The position numbers and the translations under genes were made by a program. A DNA stretch of 34,517 bases from Tannerella sp. (GTDB lineage: Bacteria; Bacteroidota; Bacteroidia; Bacteroidales; Tannerellaceae). Where the stretch lies: assembly GCA_031270465.1 (NCBI GenBank), contig JAISXP010000089.1:1-34517 (forward strand), in the 5' to 3' direction. The notes under the pieces are model-generated. The model saw only the letters and a program-made list of their open reading frames with translations, ran no database searches and was not told the DNA's origin. This document shows positions 15,413 through 23,955 of the stretch, piece by piece. Position 1 is the stretch's first letter; every line of letters starts with the position of its first letter.

Positions 15413-16747
15413 ATGAATACTAAAATACTATTGTCATCATTGGAAGCGAAACATCCCGGCGAGCAGGAATATTTGCAGGCAGTTCGCGAAGTATTGCTCT
15501 CTATTGAAGATGTTTATAATCAACATCCCGAGTTTGAGAAGGCCGGAATCATCGAACGTCTGGTTGAACCTGACCGCGTGATTGCGTTTCGCGTACCGTG
15601 GGTAGACGACGAGGGCAACGTACAAGTCAATCTGGGTTACCGCGTGCAGTTCAACAACGCAATAGGCCCCTACAAGGGTGGCCTGCGTTTCCATCCTTCC
15701 GTGAATCTTTCTATCCTGAAGTTTCTCGGCTTCGAACAGACTTTCAAGAATGCGCTTACTACACTCCCGATGGGCGGTGCAAAGGGTGGCGCAGATTTTG
15801 CGTTTCGCGGGCGCAGCAACGCCGAGATCATGCGCTTTTGTCAGGCTTTCATGCTTGAACTTTGGCGAAACATCGGCCCCGACATGGATGTGCCGGCGGG
15901 CGACATCGGTGTAGGCGCACGCGAAGTGGGGTATCTGTTCGGGATGTACAAGAAGTTAGCCCGCGAACATACGGGTACCATCACCGGCAAAGGTCTGGCG
16001 TACGGCGGCTCGATACTGCGCCCCGAAGCAACGGGTTTCGGCGGATTATACTTTGTCAACCAGATGCTTAAAACGCACGGTGTTGAGATTGAAGGGAAAA
16101 CGGTTGCCGTTTCGGGCTTCGGCAATGTGGCGTGGGGCGCAACTATCAAGGCGACCGAACTGGGCGCCAAAGTGGTGACGATTTCCGGCCCCGACGGATA
16201 TGTGCATGATCCCGACGGCATCTCGGGGAAAAAGATCGACTTCATGCTGGAACTTCGCAATTCGGGCGAAGATATTGTGGCTCCATACACGGAGATGTTT
16301 CCCGGCGCCGTGTTCTATCCCGATAAACGCCCGTGGGAACAGAAGGTGGACATCGCCCTGCCCTGCGCTACTCAAAACGAACTGGATGCCACAGATGCAC
16401 AGCGGCTGATTGACAGCGGAACGCTCTGTGTGGCCGAAATTTCCAACATGGGATGTACGGAAGACGCCGTCGAACTGTTTACCCGCAACAAAATGCTGTA
16501 TGCGCCCGGAAAAGCCGTGAATGCAGGCGGCGTGGCAACGTCGGGACTGGAGATGACGCAAAATGCAATGCATCTCTCGTGGACAGCTGCCGAAGTGGAC
16601 GGACAACTTCATCAAATCATGCGAAACATTCACGAGCAGTGTGTTGAATATGGCAGGGAAAACGGCTACGTCAATTATGTGAAGGGTGCAAATATTGCAG
16701 GATTCATGAAAGTTGCGCAGGCAATGATGGCACAGGGTATTGTTTAA
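15413..16747 (+). CDS. gdhA: NADP-specific glutamate dehydrogenase
   Basis: 444 residues, the usual length of hexameric bacterial glutamate dehydrogenase. It interconverts 2-oxoglutarate plus ammonium and glutamate in the cytoplasm. Landmarks: GPYKGGLRFHPSVN for substrate binding, PMGGAKGGADF with the catalytic lysine at about 124, DVPAGDIGVGAREVGYLFG, and the Rossmann motif VAVSGFGNVAWGA. The C-terminal part AGGVATSGLEMTQNAMHLSW is typical of the E. coli GdhA-like (NADP) class. Start chosen at 15413 (MNTKILLSSLEAKHPG) because a complete promoter occupies 15342-15373. It is transcribed alone as far as can be seen and is divergent from the PEP-binding gene. Intact, no oddities. Confidence 0.96.
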   Translation: MNTKILLSSLEAKHPGEQEYLQAVREVLLSIEDVYNQHPEFEKAGIIERLVEPDRVIAFRVPWVDDEGNVQVNLGYRVQFNNAIGPYKGGLRFHPSVNLSILKFLGFEQTFKNALTTLPMGGAKGGADFAFRGRSNAEIMRFCQAFMLELWRNIGPDMDVPAGDIGVGAREVGYLFGMYKKLAREHTGTITGKGLAYGGSILRPEATGFGGLYFVNQMLKTHGVEIEGKTVAVSGFGNVAWGATIKATELGAKVVTISGPDGYVHDPDGISGKKIDFMLELRNSGEDIVAPYTEMFPGAVFYPDKRPWEQKVDIALPCATQNELDATDAQRLIDSGTLCVAEISNMGCTEDAVELFTRNKMLYAPGKAVNAGGVATSGLEMTQNAMHLSWTAAEVDGQLHQIMRNIHEQCVEYGRENGYVNYVKGANIAGFMKVAQAMMAQGIV

Positions 16748-16954
16748 GAGTGCGGTTTATCGCATTTCCCGTTCGGACAGGCTTTCGGATTGTCGTGAAA
16801 CCCCCGTCACTGCAGGACGAAAAAAATTGACTTTTTTTTGAGAATAATGAATAACATAAAATTATTTTTTCATACCTTTATCGCCGTTATTTCGATGACA
16901 ACAGAAACTCTGTAAGGTTGCAACAAGATTGTTATTATAAAAATATTATGTAAG

Positions 16955-19372
16955 ATGAAAAAAGTTATTTTTACCGGAATCGTGTTATCCGGACTGTTAG
17001 GTTGCTGTTTGACGACAGCGCAGGACGTGGCATACAAACTGCCTCCCCGTGAAATTCAGGACATCGCTCTGGCGAAACTCCCTCCAAGTGTAATGATTAG
17101 CAACGACAACAAATGGCTGCTGATGCTCGACCGTGTGCCGTTTTTGTCTGTGGAAGAACTGGCTCAGCCGGAATACAAATTAGCCGGTACTCGTGTGACC
17201 GGCCTGTTCGGTCCGAGCCGCAGGGAAGGTTATTCGGGCGTCCATCTGTTAGACATCAAGACAAAAGAAAAATCGGCAATAACCGGCCTGCCGGCAAATC
17301 TTCACATTCTGGAAGCCGAATGGTCGCCGGCATCATCTCATCTGGCACTCGTGCTGAGGGGCAATGACGGATATTACCTGTGGCTGGTATCGATCGCCGA
17401 CAGGCAGGCGCGACAGGCAAGCAACCGACGTCTGAACCTGACGAGCGGGCGTGTCCGCATCAGCTGGCTCGGCGAAACAGAGGTTGTCGTCCCGACCGTA
17501 CCGTCGTCGACAGGCACGTTTCCCGAACCTCCGCGCGTCCCCGGCGGCCCGCTCGTACAAACCAGCGACGGAAAAGCCACGCCGGCGCGTACCTATCAGG
17601 ATCTGTTGAAAAATCCCTACGACGAAACGCTGTTCGACTATCTTTTCACCGCGCAACTGATGAAGATCTCGCCCGAAGGCGAAACGGCAATCGGCAACCC
17701 CGCCATCTATTCACAGGTGAGCCTGTCGCCCGACAGACAATATCTGCTGACCACAACGGTCGACCGCCCGTACTCGTATATCGTCCCCATGCAAAGTTTC
17801 CCGCAGACGGTTTCCGTCATCACGGCAGATGGCCGGCGCGTGAAAGAACTCCTCAAACATCCGATGATTCCCGACGGAATGGGATACGACACCAGTTCGC
17901 CCTATCCGCGCAACTACAGCTGGCGCGCCGACAAACCGGCCTCACTCTACTGGACGGAAGCGCTGGACGAAGGTAATCCGCGCAAAAATCCGGTGCCGTT
18001 CATGGACGCCGTCTACCAGCTTGCCGCGCCGTTCGACGGAGAGAAACAACTGCTCGTCAAAACGGAATTTCGCAGCATGGGCATCCAGTGGTGCGACGAC
18101 ACATTCGCTCTCATCAGGGAATCTTCGCGCCGCACTCGACGAATAAAAACCTATTCGTTTGCACCCTCCAAACCCGAACAGGCGCGCGAACCGGTGTTTG
18201 ACATCTCGACGGACGACGGATATGCCAACCCGGGAATACCTGTTACGGTCAGAAATGCCTTCGACAGATCGATACTCTACACCGACAAGCATCACGGCGA
18301 ACTGCTGATGACGGCTCAGGGCGCATCTCCCGAAGGCGACATGCCCTACCTCAGCCGCTACAATCTGAAAACGAAAAAGAACACTATCCTGTGGCGTTGC
18401 ACGGCGCCGTACTACGAAAACATCGTCGATATAATCGACCCTGCCGGCCTGAAATTTATCACCGCCCGACAGTCGATAGAAGAACCGATAAACTATTTCG
18501 TGCACGACGCCAAAAAGAAAACGGCATACGCCCTGACGTCTTTCCTCAATCCCTATCCGCAACTGAAAGGCATGAAAGTGGAAAAGATGCAGTACAAACG
18601 CGCCGACGGAGTGGACCTGACGGCCACGCTCTACACCCCTCCAGGCTACGACAAGGCAAAAGACGGACGGTTGCCCGTGCTGATGTGGGCCTATCCGCGT
18701 GAATACCGCTCGGCAGACGACGCATCGCAGGTGCGCGGCTCGAAATATCTCTTCACCACTGTCAGCTATCGCTCGCCCGTCTTTTGGGTGACACGCGGTT
18801 ATGCCGTGATGGATAACGTGGAGATGCCGATAGTAGGCTCGAACGGCGCGGAACCCAACGACAACTTCATCGAACAGATGACAATGAATGCCGAAGCGGC
18901 CACAAAACTCATTTACGACACGGGCGTGGGCGACACGTCGCGCATGGCTGTCGGTGGACATTCTTACGGCGGGTTCATGACGGCAAATCTCCTGACGCAT
19001 ACTCACCTGTACAAGGCCGGCATCGCCCGGAGCGGCGCATACAACCGCTCGCTGACGCCCTTCGGCTTCCAGGCGGAAACGCGCACCTACTGGGAAGCGC
19101 CCGAAGTGTACTACGACATGTCTCCCTTCAATTATGCCAATCAGCTGAGCGGCGCCCTGCTGCTGGTGCACGGAGAGCATGACAACAACACAGGCACCTT
19201 CCCCATCCAGAGCGAACGGCTCTTTGCCGCCATTAAAGGACACGGAGGTATAAGCCGCCTGGTCATACTCCCCTACGAAAGCCACGCCTATTCGGCGAAA
19301 GAAAACATTCTGCATCTGCTCTACGAAGTAGACACATGGCTGGACAAGTACGTAAAAAATTATACCAAATAA
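16955..19372 (+). CDS. Secreted S9 family serine peptidase, glutamyl endopeptidase-like (S9D)
   Basis: 805 residues. The N-terminus MKKVIFTGIVLSGLLGCC could be a lipoprotein signal (LLGC, C17) or a normal signal cut after TAQ23. The start YKLPPREIQDIALAKLPPS, then LDRVPFLSVEELAQPEYKLAG with GPSR, is like the chloroplast/bacterial glutamyl endopeptidase group. Middle part: beta-propeller. C-terminal alpha/beta hydrolase: nucleophile S670 in GGHSYGGFMTANLL, D743 in HGEHDNNTG, H777 in YESHAYS. All three catalytic residues are present. It probably acts in the periplasm or on the outer membrane on short peptides, with preference for acidic residues (inference from subfamily). It is followed after 3 bp by a second S9 peptidase, so the pair is surely cotranscribed. 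A TACCTTTA at 16873 could be a -7 box, but no good -33 was seen. Confidence 0.9.
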   Translation: MKKVIFTGIVLSGLLGCCLTTAQDVAYKLPPREIQDIALAKLPPSVMISNDNKWLLMLDRVPFLSVEELAQPEYKLAGTRVTGLFGPSRREGYSGVHLLDIKTKEKSAITGLPANLHILEAEWSPASSHLALVLRGNDGYYLWLVSIADRQARQASNRRLNLTSGRVRISWLGETEVVVPTVPSSTGTFPEPPRVPGGPLVQTSDGKATPARTYQDLLKNPYDETLFDYLFTAQLMKISPEGETAIGNPAIYSQVSLSPDRQYLLTTTVDRPYSYIVPMQSFPQTVSVITADGRRVKELLKHPMIPDGMGYDTSSPYPRNYSWRADKPASLYWTEALDEGNPRKNPVPFMDAVYQLAAPFDGEKQLLVKTEFRSMGIQWCDDTFALIRESSRRTRRIKTYSFAPSKPEQAREPVFDISTDDGYANPGIPVTVRNAFDRSILYTDKHHGELLMTAQGASPEGDMPYLSRYNLKTKKNTILWRCTAPYYENIVDIIDPAGLKFITARQSIEEPINYFVHDAKKKTAYALTSFLNPYPQLKGMKVEKMQYKRADGVDLTATLYTPPGYDKAKDGRLPVLMWAYPREYRSADDASQVRGSKYLFTTVSYRSPVFWVTRGYAVMDNVEMPIVGSNGAEPNDNFIEQMTMNAEAATKLIYDTGVGDTSRMAVGGHSYGGFMTANLLTHTHLYKAGIARSGAYNRSLTPFGFQAETRTYWEAPEVYYDMSPFNYANQLSGALLLVHGEHDNNTGTFPIQSERLFAAIKGHGGISRLVILPYESHAYSAKENILHLLYEVDTWLDKYVKNYTK

Positions 19373-19375
19373 GCA

Positions 19376-22147
19376 ATGAAGACATTTAAAACATTTGTAT
19401 TGGCGGCCATTGTCGCCGCCGCACTGCCCGCTGCAGCGCAACAAACACCCGGAGCCATGACGGTCGAAGACCTCGTCGCATGGAAAAGAATCACCGAGAA
19501 ATCCATTTCGAACGACGGGAACTGGGTATCCGTCAAGATGGAACCGTGGAAAGGCGACGCCGCCATCCACGTCTACAATCGCCAGGGCGAGGAAACAGCC
19601 GTTTTCGAGCCGGCGAAAAACAGCGAATTTTCGGCATCACACTACCTGCTGGTGACAAAAACCATCCCGCTCGAAGAAACGGAAGCGCTGAAACTGAAAA
19701 AGACAAAGCCCAAGGACATGCCGAAAGACCGGTTGATCATCTACAATCTGCAGGACGGGAAAGAGGAAACCATCGATTCGCTCGTATCCTTCAAATTGTC
19801 CGGAGGCGCCGACTGGCTGGCATATCAGCGCGAGGGGAAGGATTCGCTGCTGCATGTCCGCACGACGGACGGTTCGCAGGCAACCAGTTTCCGCATGGTC
19901 GGTCAATATCTCTTCTCGAAGGAAAACAGCGCACTCTACTTCGTCACGAAGGACACGACCGATCTGAAGCCCGGACTGTACGCCTTCCGCCCCGGCAGAG
20001 ACGTCGCTCCGCAGGCGCTGCTTGAGGGCGACGGGGTGTTCAGGCAGCTTGCCCCCGACGAGAAAGGCGAACGCCTCGCCTTCCTGTACTGCGCCGACAA
20101 GAAGGAGACCGACAGGGATTTCGCCCTGTATCTGTCCGAAGACAACCGCCCGGCCGTGAAAATAGCCGGACGGACGGACGACTTCACGCCCGAAGGCTGG
20201 GTCGTCAGCGGCAACGGAAACATCCGTTTCTCGAAACACGCCAAACGTCTGTTTTTCGGCATCGCACCCGAACCGAAGCAGAAAGACACGACCGCACTGG
20301 CCGAGAACCGTCCCGACGTGCACGTATGGACATGGAACGAAGGCGTTCAGTATACCGTGCAGGACTACAGCCGCGCCGAAGACCTGAAGAAGACGTATAC
20401 CGTGGCATACAACCTCGGAAGCGGAAAACCGGTGAAAGCCGCGGCTTCGAAATCTTTCGTCGGAGTGAAGTACAACTCCGCCGGCAAAAACTTCGTCCGC
20501 CTGACCTCGCCCGAAATCACGTCGTACCAGGCCGTCGAAGACGACGAAGTGACGACCGCCCTGCTGACGACTTCCAAACCGTACGAGATAGAACGCATGT
20601 GGGAAGGGGCAAGCCGCGAAGACATCAGTCTCATTGATCTGACGACGGGCAAAACGCGGCCGGTGAAAACAGGTATCGTCGCCCGCGCCCGTCTTTCGCC
20701 GAAGGGAAAATACGTCTACTGGTATCACTCTGCCGACAGTTCGTGGTACACATGGTCAGTGACCGACGGCAGGGAATATCGCCTGACGACGCCCGCCACG
20801 TTCACTGCATGGAACGAGGACCATGACACGCCCAGCCATCCGCAGGCATACGGCTCGGCGGGATGGACGGAAAATGACGAACATATCCTGATATACGACC
20901 GTTTCGACATCTGGCGCTTCTCGCCCACGGCATCGTCTGCGCCCGTCAATCTGACGCAAAACGGACGCGAGAAGCGGATTGCATACCGCTACATCCCCCT
21001 CGACCGCGAAGAAACGTTCGTCGACAGCCGGAAGACGCAACTGCTGACGGGCTTCGACCACACCTCCAAAGGTCGCGGCTTCTACAAAACCGATTTCTCC
21101 AAACCGGCCACGCCGTCCGTCCTCCTCGCAGGCGATTTTACCCTGACACCGCCGGTGAAGGCAAAGAAAGCCGACGTGCTGATATACACGATAGAATCGT
21201 TCGACGTCTATCCGGACGTATACCTGGACGACATGACATTTAAACATTCCACCCAACTGACGTACGGCATCAATCAGCAGGACAAATTCCTGTGGGGCGC
21301 GGCCGAACTGACGTCGTGGACTTCGCTCGACGGGAAGCGTCTCGAAGGCGTCATCTACAAGCCGGCCGACTTCGACCCGGCGAAGAAGTATCCCGTCATC
21401 GTCAACTTCTATGAGCGTAATTCCGACTCGTATCACTCGTATCGCATGCCCGAACCCAACCGCTCGTCGGTCGACTATCATTTCTACAATTCCAACGGCT
21501 ATATCATCTTCAACCCCGACATCGTCTACGACGACGGTTATCCGGGCGAAAGCTGCTACAAGGCCGTCATGTCCGGCGTGACGGCGCTCATCGCCAAAGG
21601 CTACGTCGACGAGAAGGCCATCGGCGCGCAGGGACACAGCTGGGGAGGCTATCAGGATGCCTATCTGGCAACGCGCACCAATCTGTTTGCCGCCATCGAA
21701 TCGGGCGCTCCCGTGGTGAACATGTTCAGCGCATACGGCGGTATACGGTGGGGATCGGGACTGAACCGCTCCTTCCAGTACGAACACGGACAGAGCCGCA
21801 TCGGCAAGTCGATATGGGAATCGCCGCTGCGATACCTGGAAAACTCGCCGCTCTTCGACATGGACAAGGTGCAGACGCCCATCCTGATCATGGCGAATGA
21901 CAAGGACGGACACGTCCCCTGGTATCAGGGCATCGAGTTTTTCGTCGCTCTCAAGCGGCTGCAAAAACCGGCATGGCTGCTCAACTACACCGGCGAACCG
22001 CACTGGCCTGTGCGCATGGCGAACAAGATAGATTTCCAGAAGCGCATGTTCCAGTTTTTCGAACACTACCTTCACGGCCAGCCCATGCCCAAATGGATGA
22101 GCGAGGGTGTGCCGGCGGTCGACAGGGATTTTGAACTGGGGTATTAA
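19376..22147 (+). CDS. Secreted S9 family prolyl oligopeptidase-like peptidase
   Basis: 923 residues with a clean signal peptide (MKTFKTFVLAAIVAAALPAAAQ). A long N-terminal propeller region follows. C-terminal alpha/beta hydrolase: S755 in QGHSWGGYQDAYLA, D844 in NDKDGHVPWYQG, H876 in GEPHWPV; the triad is complete. The first residues (TPGAMTVEDLVAWKRITEKSISNDGNWVS) are typical of Bacteroidetes S9 proteins annotated as acylaminoacyl-peptidase or dipeptidyl-peptidase-like. It has a different family face from the preceding gene, so this is not a simple tandem duplication. ATG at 19376 lies 3 bp after the previous TAA. Likely periplasmic peptide breakdown, feeding amino acid catabolism; gdhA lies just upstream. 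Exact specificity not readable. Confidence 0.9.
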   Translation: MKTFKTFVLAAIVAAALPAAAQQTPGAMTVEDLVAWKRITEKSISNDGNWVSVKMEPWKGDAAIHVYNRQGEETAVFEPAKNSEFSASHYLLVTKTIPLEETEALKLKKTKPKDMPKDRLIIYNLQDGKEETIDSLVSFKLSGGADWLAYQREGKDSLLHVRTTDGSQATSFRMVGQYLFSKENSALYFVTKDTTDLKPGLYAFRPGRDVAPQALLEGDGVFRQLAPDEKGERLAFLYCADKKETDRDFALYLSEDNRPAVKIAGRTDDFTPEGWVVSGNGNIRFSKHAKRLFFGIAPEPKQKDTTALAENRPDVHVWTWNEGVQYTVQDYSRAEDLKKTYTVAYNLGSGKPVKAAASKSFVGVKYNSAGKNFVRLTSPEITSYQAVEDDEVTTALLTTSKPYEIERMWEGASREDISLIDLTTGKTRPVKTGIVARARLSPKGKYVYWYHSADSSWYTWSVTDGREYRLTTPATFTAWNEDHDTPSHPQAYGSAGWTENDEHILIYDRFDIWRFSPTASSAPVNLTQNGREKRIAYRYIPLDREETFVDSRKTQLLTGFDHTSKGRGFYKTDFSKPATPSVLLAGDFTLTPPVKAKKADVLIYTIESFDVYPDVYLDDMTFKHSTQLTYGINQQDKFLWGAAELTSWTSLDGKRLEGVIYKPADFDPAKKYPVIVNFYERNSDSYHSYRMPEPNRSSVDYHFYNSNGYIIFNPDIVYDDGYPGESCYKAVMSGVTALIAKGYVDEKAIGAQGHSWGGYQDAYLATRTNLFAAIESGAPVVNMFSAYGGIRWGSGLNRSFQYEHGQSRIGKSIWESPLRYLENSPLFDMDKVQTPILIMANDKDGHVPWYQGIEFFVALKRLQKPAWLLNYTGEPHWPVRMANKIDFQKRMFQFFEHYLHGQPMPKWMSEGVPAVDRDFELGY

Positions 22148-22224
22148 TAGCTAATGTTACGCATCGGTTCGGCAATACCCTGCCTCCACTGCAACCTTCG
22201 GGATAACATTTGCAGTATAAATTA

Positions 22225-22332
22225 TCTCCCTCAACTTGCGGCGGACTTGTATCCGTATGATACAGGTCTCCCGCAATCGTCGGGACATCTTTTGCACCCT
22301 GTAACAGGTCTCCCGCAGTCTGCGGTACGGTG
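22225..22332. repeat. Three-unit 42-bp tandem repeat downstream of the S9 genes
   Basis: The motif TCTCCC starts at 22225, 22267 and 22309, exactly 42 bp apart. In units two and three, TCTCCCGCA plus a preceding ACAGG are identical. Unit three contains the perfect hairpin CCGCAG-t-CTGCGG, and unit two TCCCG ... CGGGA. On the minus strand the units read as 14-residue repeats (RRLRETC..., RRLRETC..., RKLREI...). Period, small inverted repeats and the 14-codon pattern match the style of the array at 9354-9536, but the base sequence differs. The remaining bases of this 292-bp gap show no gene. Confidence 0.65.
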
Positions 22333-22439
22333 GTAGAATCGTCTTTTTTTTGGATTGTCGATATTTGTGAACATTATATCGAAATTGTATGTAAGCGGAG
22401 TTGTTCCAACCGCATAAATTCGCGGCAAAAAAAACATCT

Positions 22440-22865
22440 ATGTTAAAAGGAATAAGTCCTCTCATATCGCCCGAACTCCTGAAGATATTGATGGAGATGG
22501 GGCATGGCGACGAAATCGTATTCGGCGACGCCAATTTTCCTGCCACCTCGCACGCGCAGCGTCTGGTGCGAGCCGACGGACATGACATAACCGCGCTTCT
22601 GGACGCCATCCTGCCGCTTTTTCCGCTCGACTACGCCGTGGATTTCTCTGCGGCGCTGATGGCGTTTCGCGGCGACAGTGAACCTGTCGTCTGGAACGAA
22701 TACAGAAAAAAGCTGGCGGCACACCCCGATGGCAACAAACCCTTGCTGACACTTCCCAAACCCGACTTTTACGAACGGGCAAAGAAAGCGTACTGCGTAG
22801 TAGCTACAGGCGAATCGGAAGGCTTTGCCAACCTGATTATCCGCAAAGGCGTCATACGAATGTAG
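22440..22865 (+). CDS. fucU: L-fucose mutarotase (RbsD/FucU family)
   Basis: 141 residues, standard for FucU. It interconverts the alpha and beta anomers of L-fucose (or a related sugar) in the cytoplasm so that the sugar can be used quickly after uptake. The N-terminus LKGISPLISPELLKILMEMGHGDEIVFGDANFPA is nearly the same as E. coli FucU, with the catalytic histidine H22. FYERAKKAYCVVATGE at ~110-125 and the NLIIRKGV end also fit. ATG at 22440 is chosen because it matches the family start; the frame is open from 22401. It is the first gene of a five-gene plus-strand cluster with two oxidoreductases and a FucP-like permease. No fucI, fucK or fucA is in the window. Confidence 0.92.
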   Translation: MLKGISPLISPELLKILMEMGHGDEIVFGDANFPATSHAQRLVRADGHDITALLDAILPLFPLDYAVDFSAALMAFRGDSEPVVWNEYRKKLAAHPDGNKPLLTLPKPDFYERAKKAYCVVATGESEGFANLIIRKGVIRM

Positions 22866-22919
22866 CTGTGGAAACGGATTAAAATTTAAGATTCAATTTG
22901 ATATAAAAACGAAAAACAA

Positions 22920-23951
22920 ATGAAAGCGCTCGTATTGGAAGAATACAACAAGTTAGTGTATAAGGATGTGCCCGACCCGCAGACCGGCGCCGGCGAAGTC
23001 CTCATCAAAGTGAAAGCCTGCGGCATTTGCGGTAGCGACGTGCATGGCATGGACGGCAGTACCGGACGCCGTCAGCCGCCCATCATCATGGGTCACGAAG
23101 CATCGGGAGTAATCGTCGGAATCGGCGAAGGCGTCGACCGCTGGAGAGAAGGCGACCGCGTGACGTTCGACTCCACCGTGTATCCGCTCGACGACTGGTA
23201 TACGCTCAAGGGTCGATACAACCTGAGCGAAGGCCGCGAAGTGGTAGGCGTATCGCCGAAGGAATACAAACGCCACGGCGCCTTCGCGGAATATCTGACC
23301 GTGCCGCAGCATATCCTTTACCGGATTCCCGACAACGTCACCTTTGAACAGGCGGCCATGGTCGAACCCGCAGCCGTGGCGGCACACGCCGTCGGGCTTT
23401 CGGGCGTCAGGGCGGGCGACAGCGCCGCAGTGCTCGGCAGCGGCATGATCGGCACGTTTATCGTCAGTATGCTCAAGGCTTCGGGCGCCACGCCGGTGAT
23501 TGCCGTGGATGTGGTCGACGAAAAACTCAGGATGGCCGCCAAATACGGCGCCGACGTGCTCGTCAATTCCGGCAGTCAGTCCGTGGCAGACGTTATCCGC
23601 AGCCATACCAAAGGACGCGGCGCCGACATCGGCTTCGAAGCCATCGGCATATCCGCTACCGTCAACACGCTGATCGACTCGCTGCGCAAGGGAGCCACCG
23701 CCGTGCTGGTGGGCAACGTGACGCCCGTCATCGAATTTCCGCTGCAAAAGGTGGTCACTACCGAAATCCGCGTGCAGGGCAGTTGTGCCATCAACGGCGA
23801 ATACGAAATCATCCTCGACATGATTGCCGGCGGTGCACTGAAAGTGGACGACATGATCTCCGCCACAGTTCCCCTGAGCGAAGGCGCCGAATGGTTCCGC
23901 AAACTCTATCACCGCGAAGGAAGTCTCAACAAAGTCATTCTGATTCCATAA
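22920..23951 (+). CDS. Zinc-type medium-chain alcohol/polyol dehydrogenase lacking the structural zinc site
   Basis: 343 residues. The catalytic zinc ligands are in place: C37 in CGICGSDVH, H59-E60 in GHEASG, and E149 in MVEPAAVAAH. The nucleotide-binding motif is GSGMIG at 173-178. The lobe that in most relatives carries four structural-zinc cysteines (about 84-112) has none: it reads FDSTVYPLDDWYTLKGRYNL. Such proteins oxidise a secondary alcohol of a sugar or polyol with NAD(P)+. Next to fucU and fucP, the likely substrate is L-fucose or a similar sugar, or an oxidised intermediate of it (inference). It sits 54 bp after fucU and 4 bp before the Gfo/Idh gene. Confidence 0.88.
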   Translation: MKALVLEEYNKLVYKDVPDPQTGAGEVLIKVKACGICGSDVHGMDGSTGRRQPPIIMGHEASGVIVGIGEGVDRWREGDRVTFDSTVYPLDDWYTLKGRYNLSEGREVVGVSPKEYKRHGAFAEYLTVPQHILYRIPDNVTFEQAAMVEPAAVAAHAVGLSGVRAGDSAAVLGSGMIGTFIVSMLKASGATPVIAVDVVDEKLRMAAKYGADVLVNSGSQSVADVIRSHTKGRGADIGFEAIGISATVNTLIDSLRKGATAVLVGNVTPVIEFPLQKVVTTEIRVQGSCAINGEYEIILDMIAGGALKVDDMISATVPLSEGAEWFRKLYHREGSLNKVILIP

Positions 23952-23955
23952 AGTC

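Noticed and set aside
17942..22075. Minus-strand open frames of 363-542 codons opposite the two S9 peptidases
   Set aside because: They are shadows of genes with complete catalytic triads; their composition is unnatural and no family is recognisable.
22154..22336. Small plus-strand open frame over the second 42-bp array
   Set aside because: Its sequence is simply the translated repeat, with no start context and no conservation evidence.
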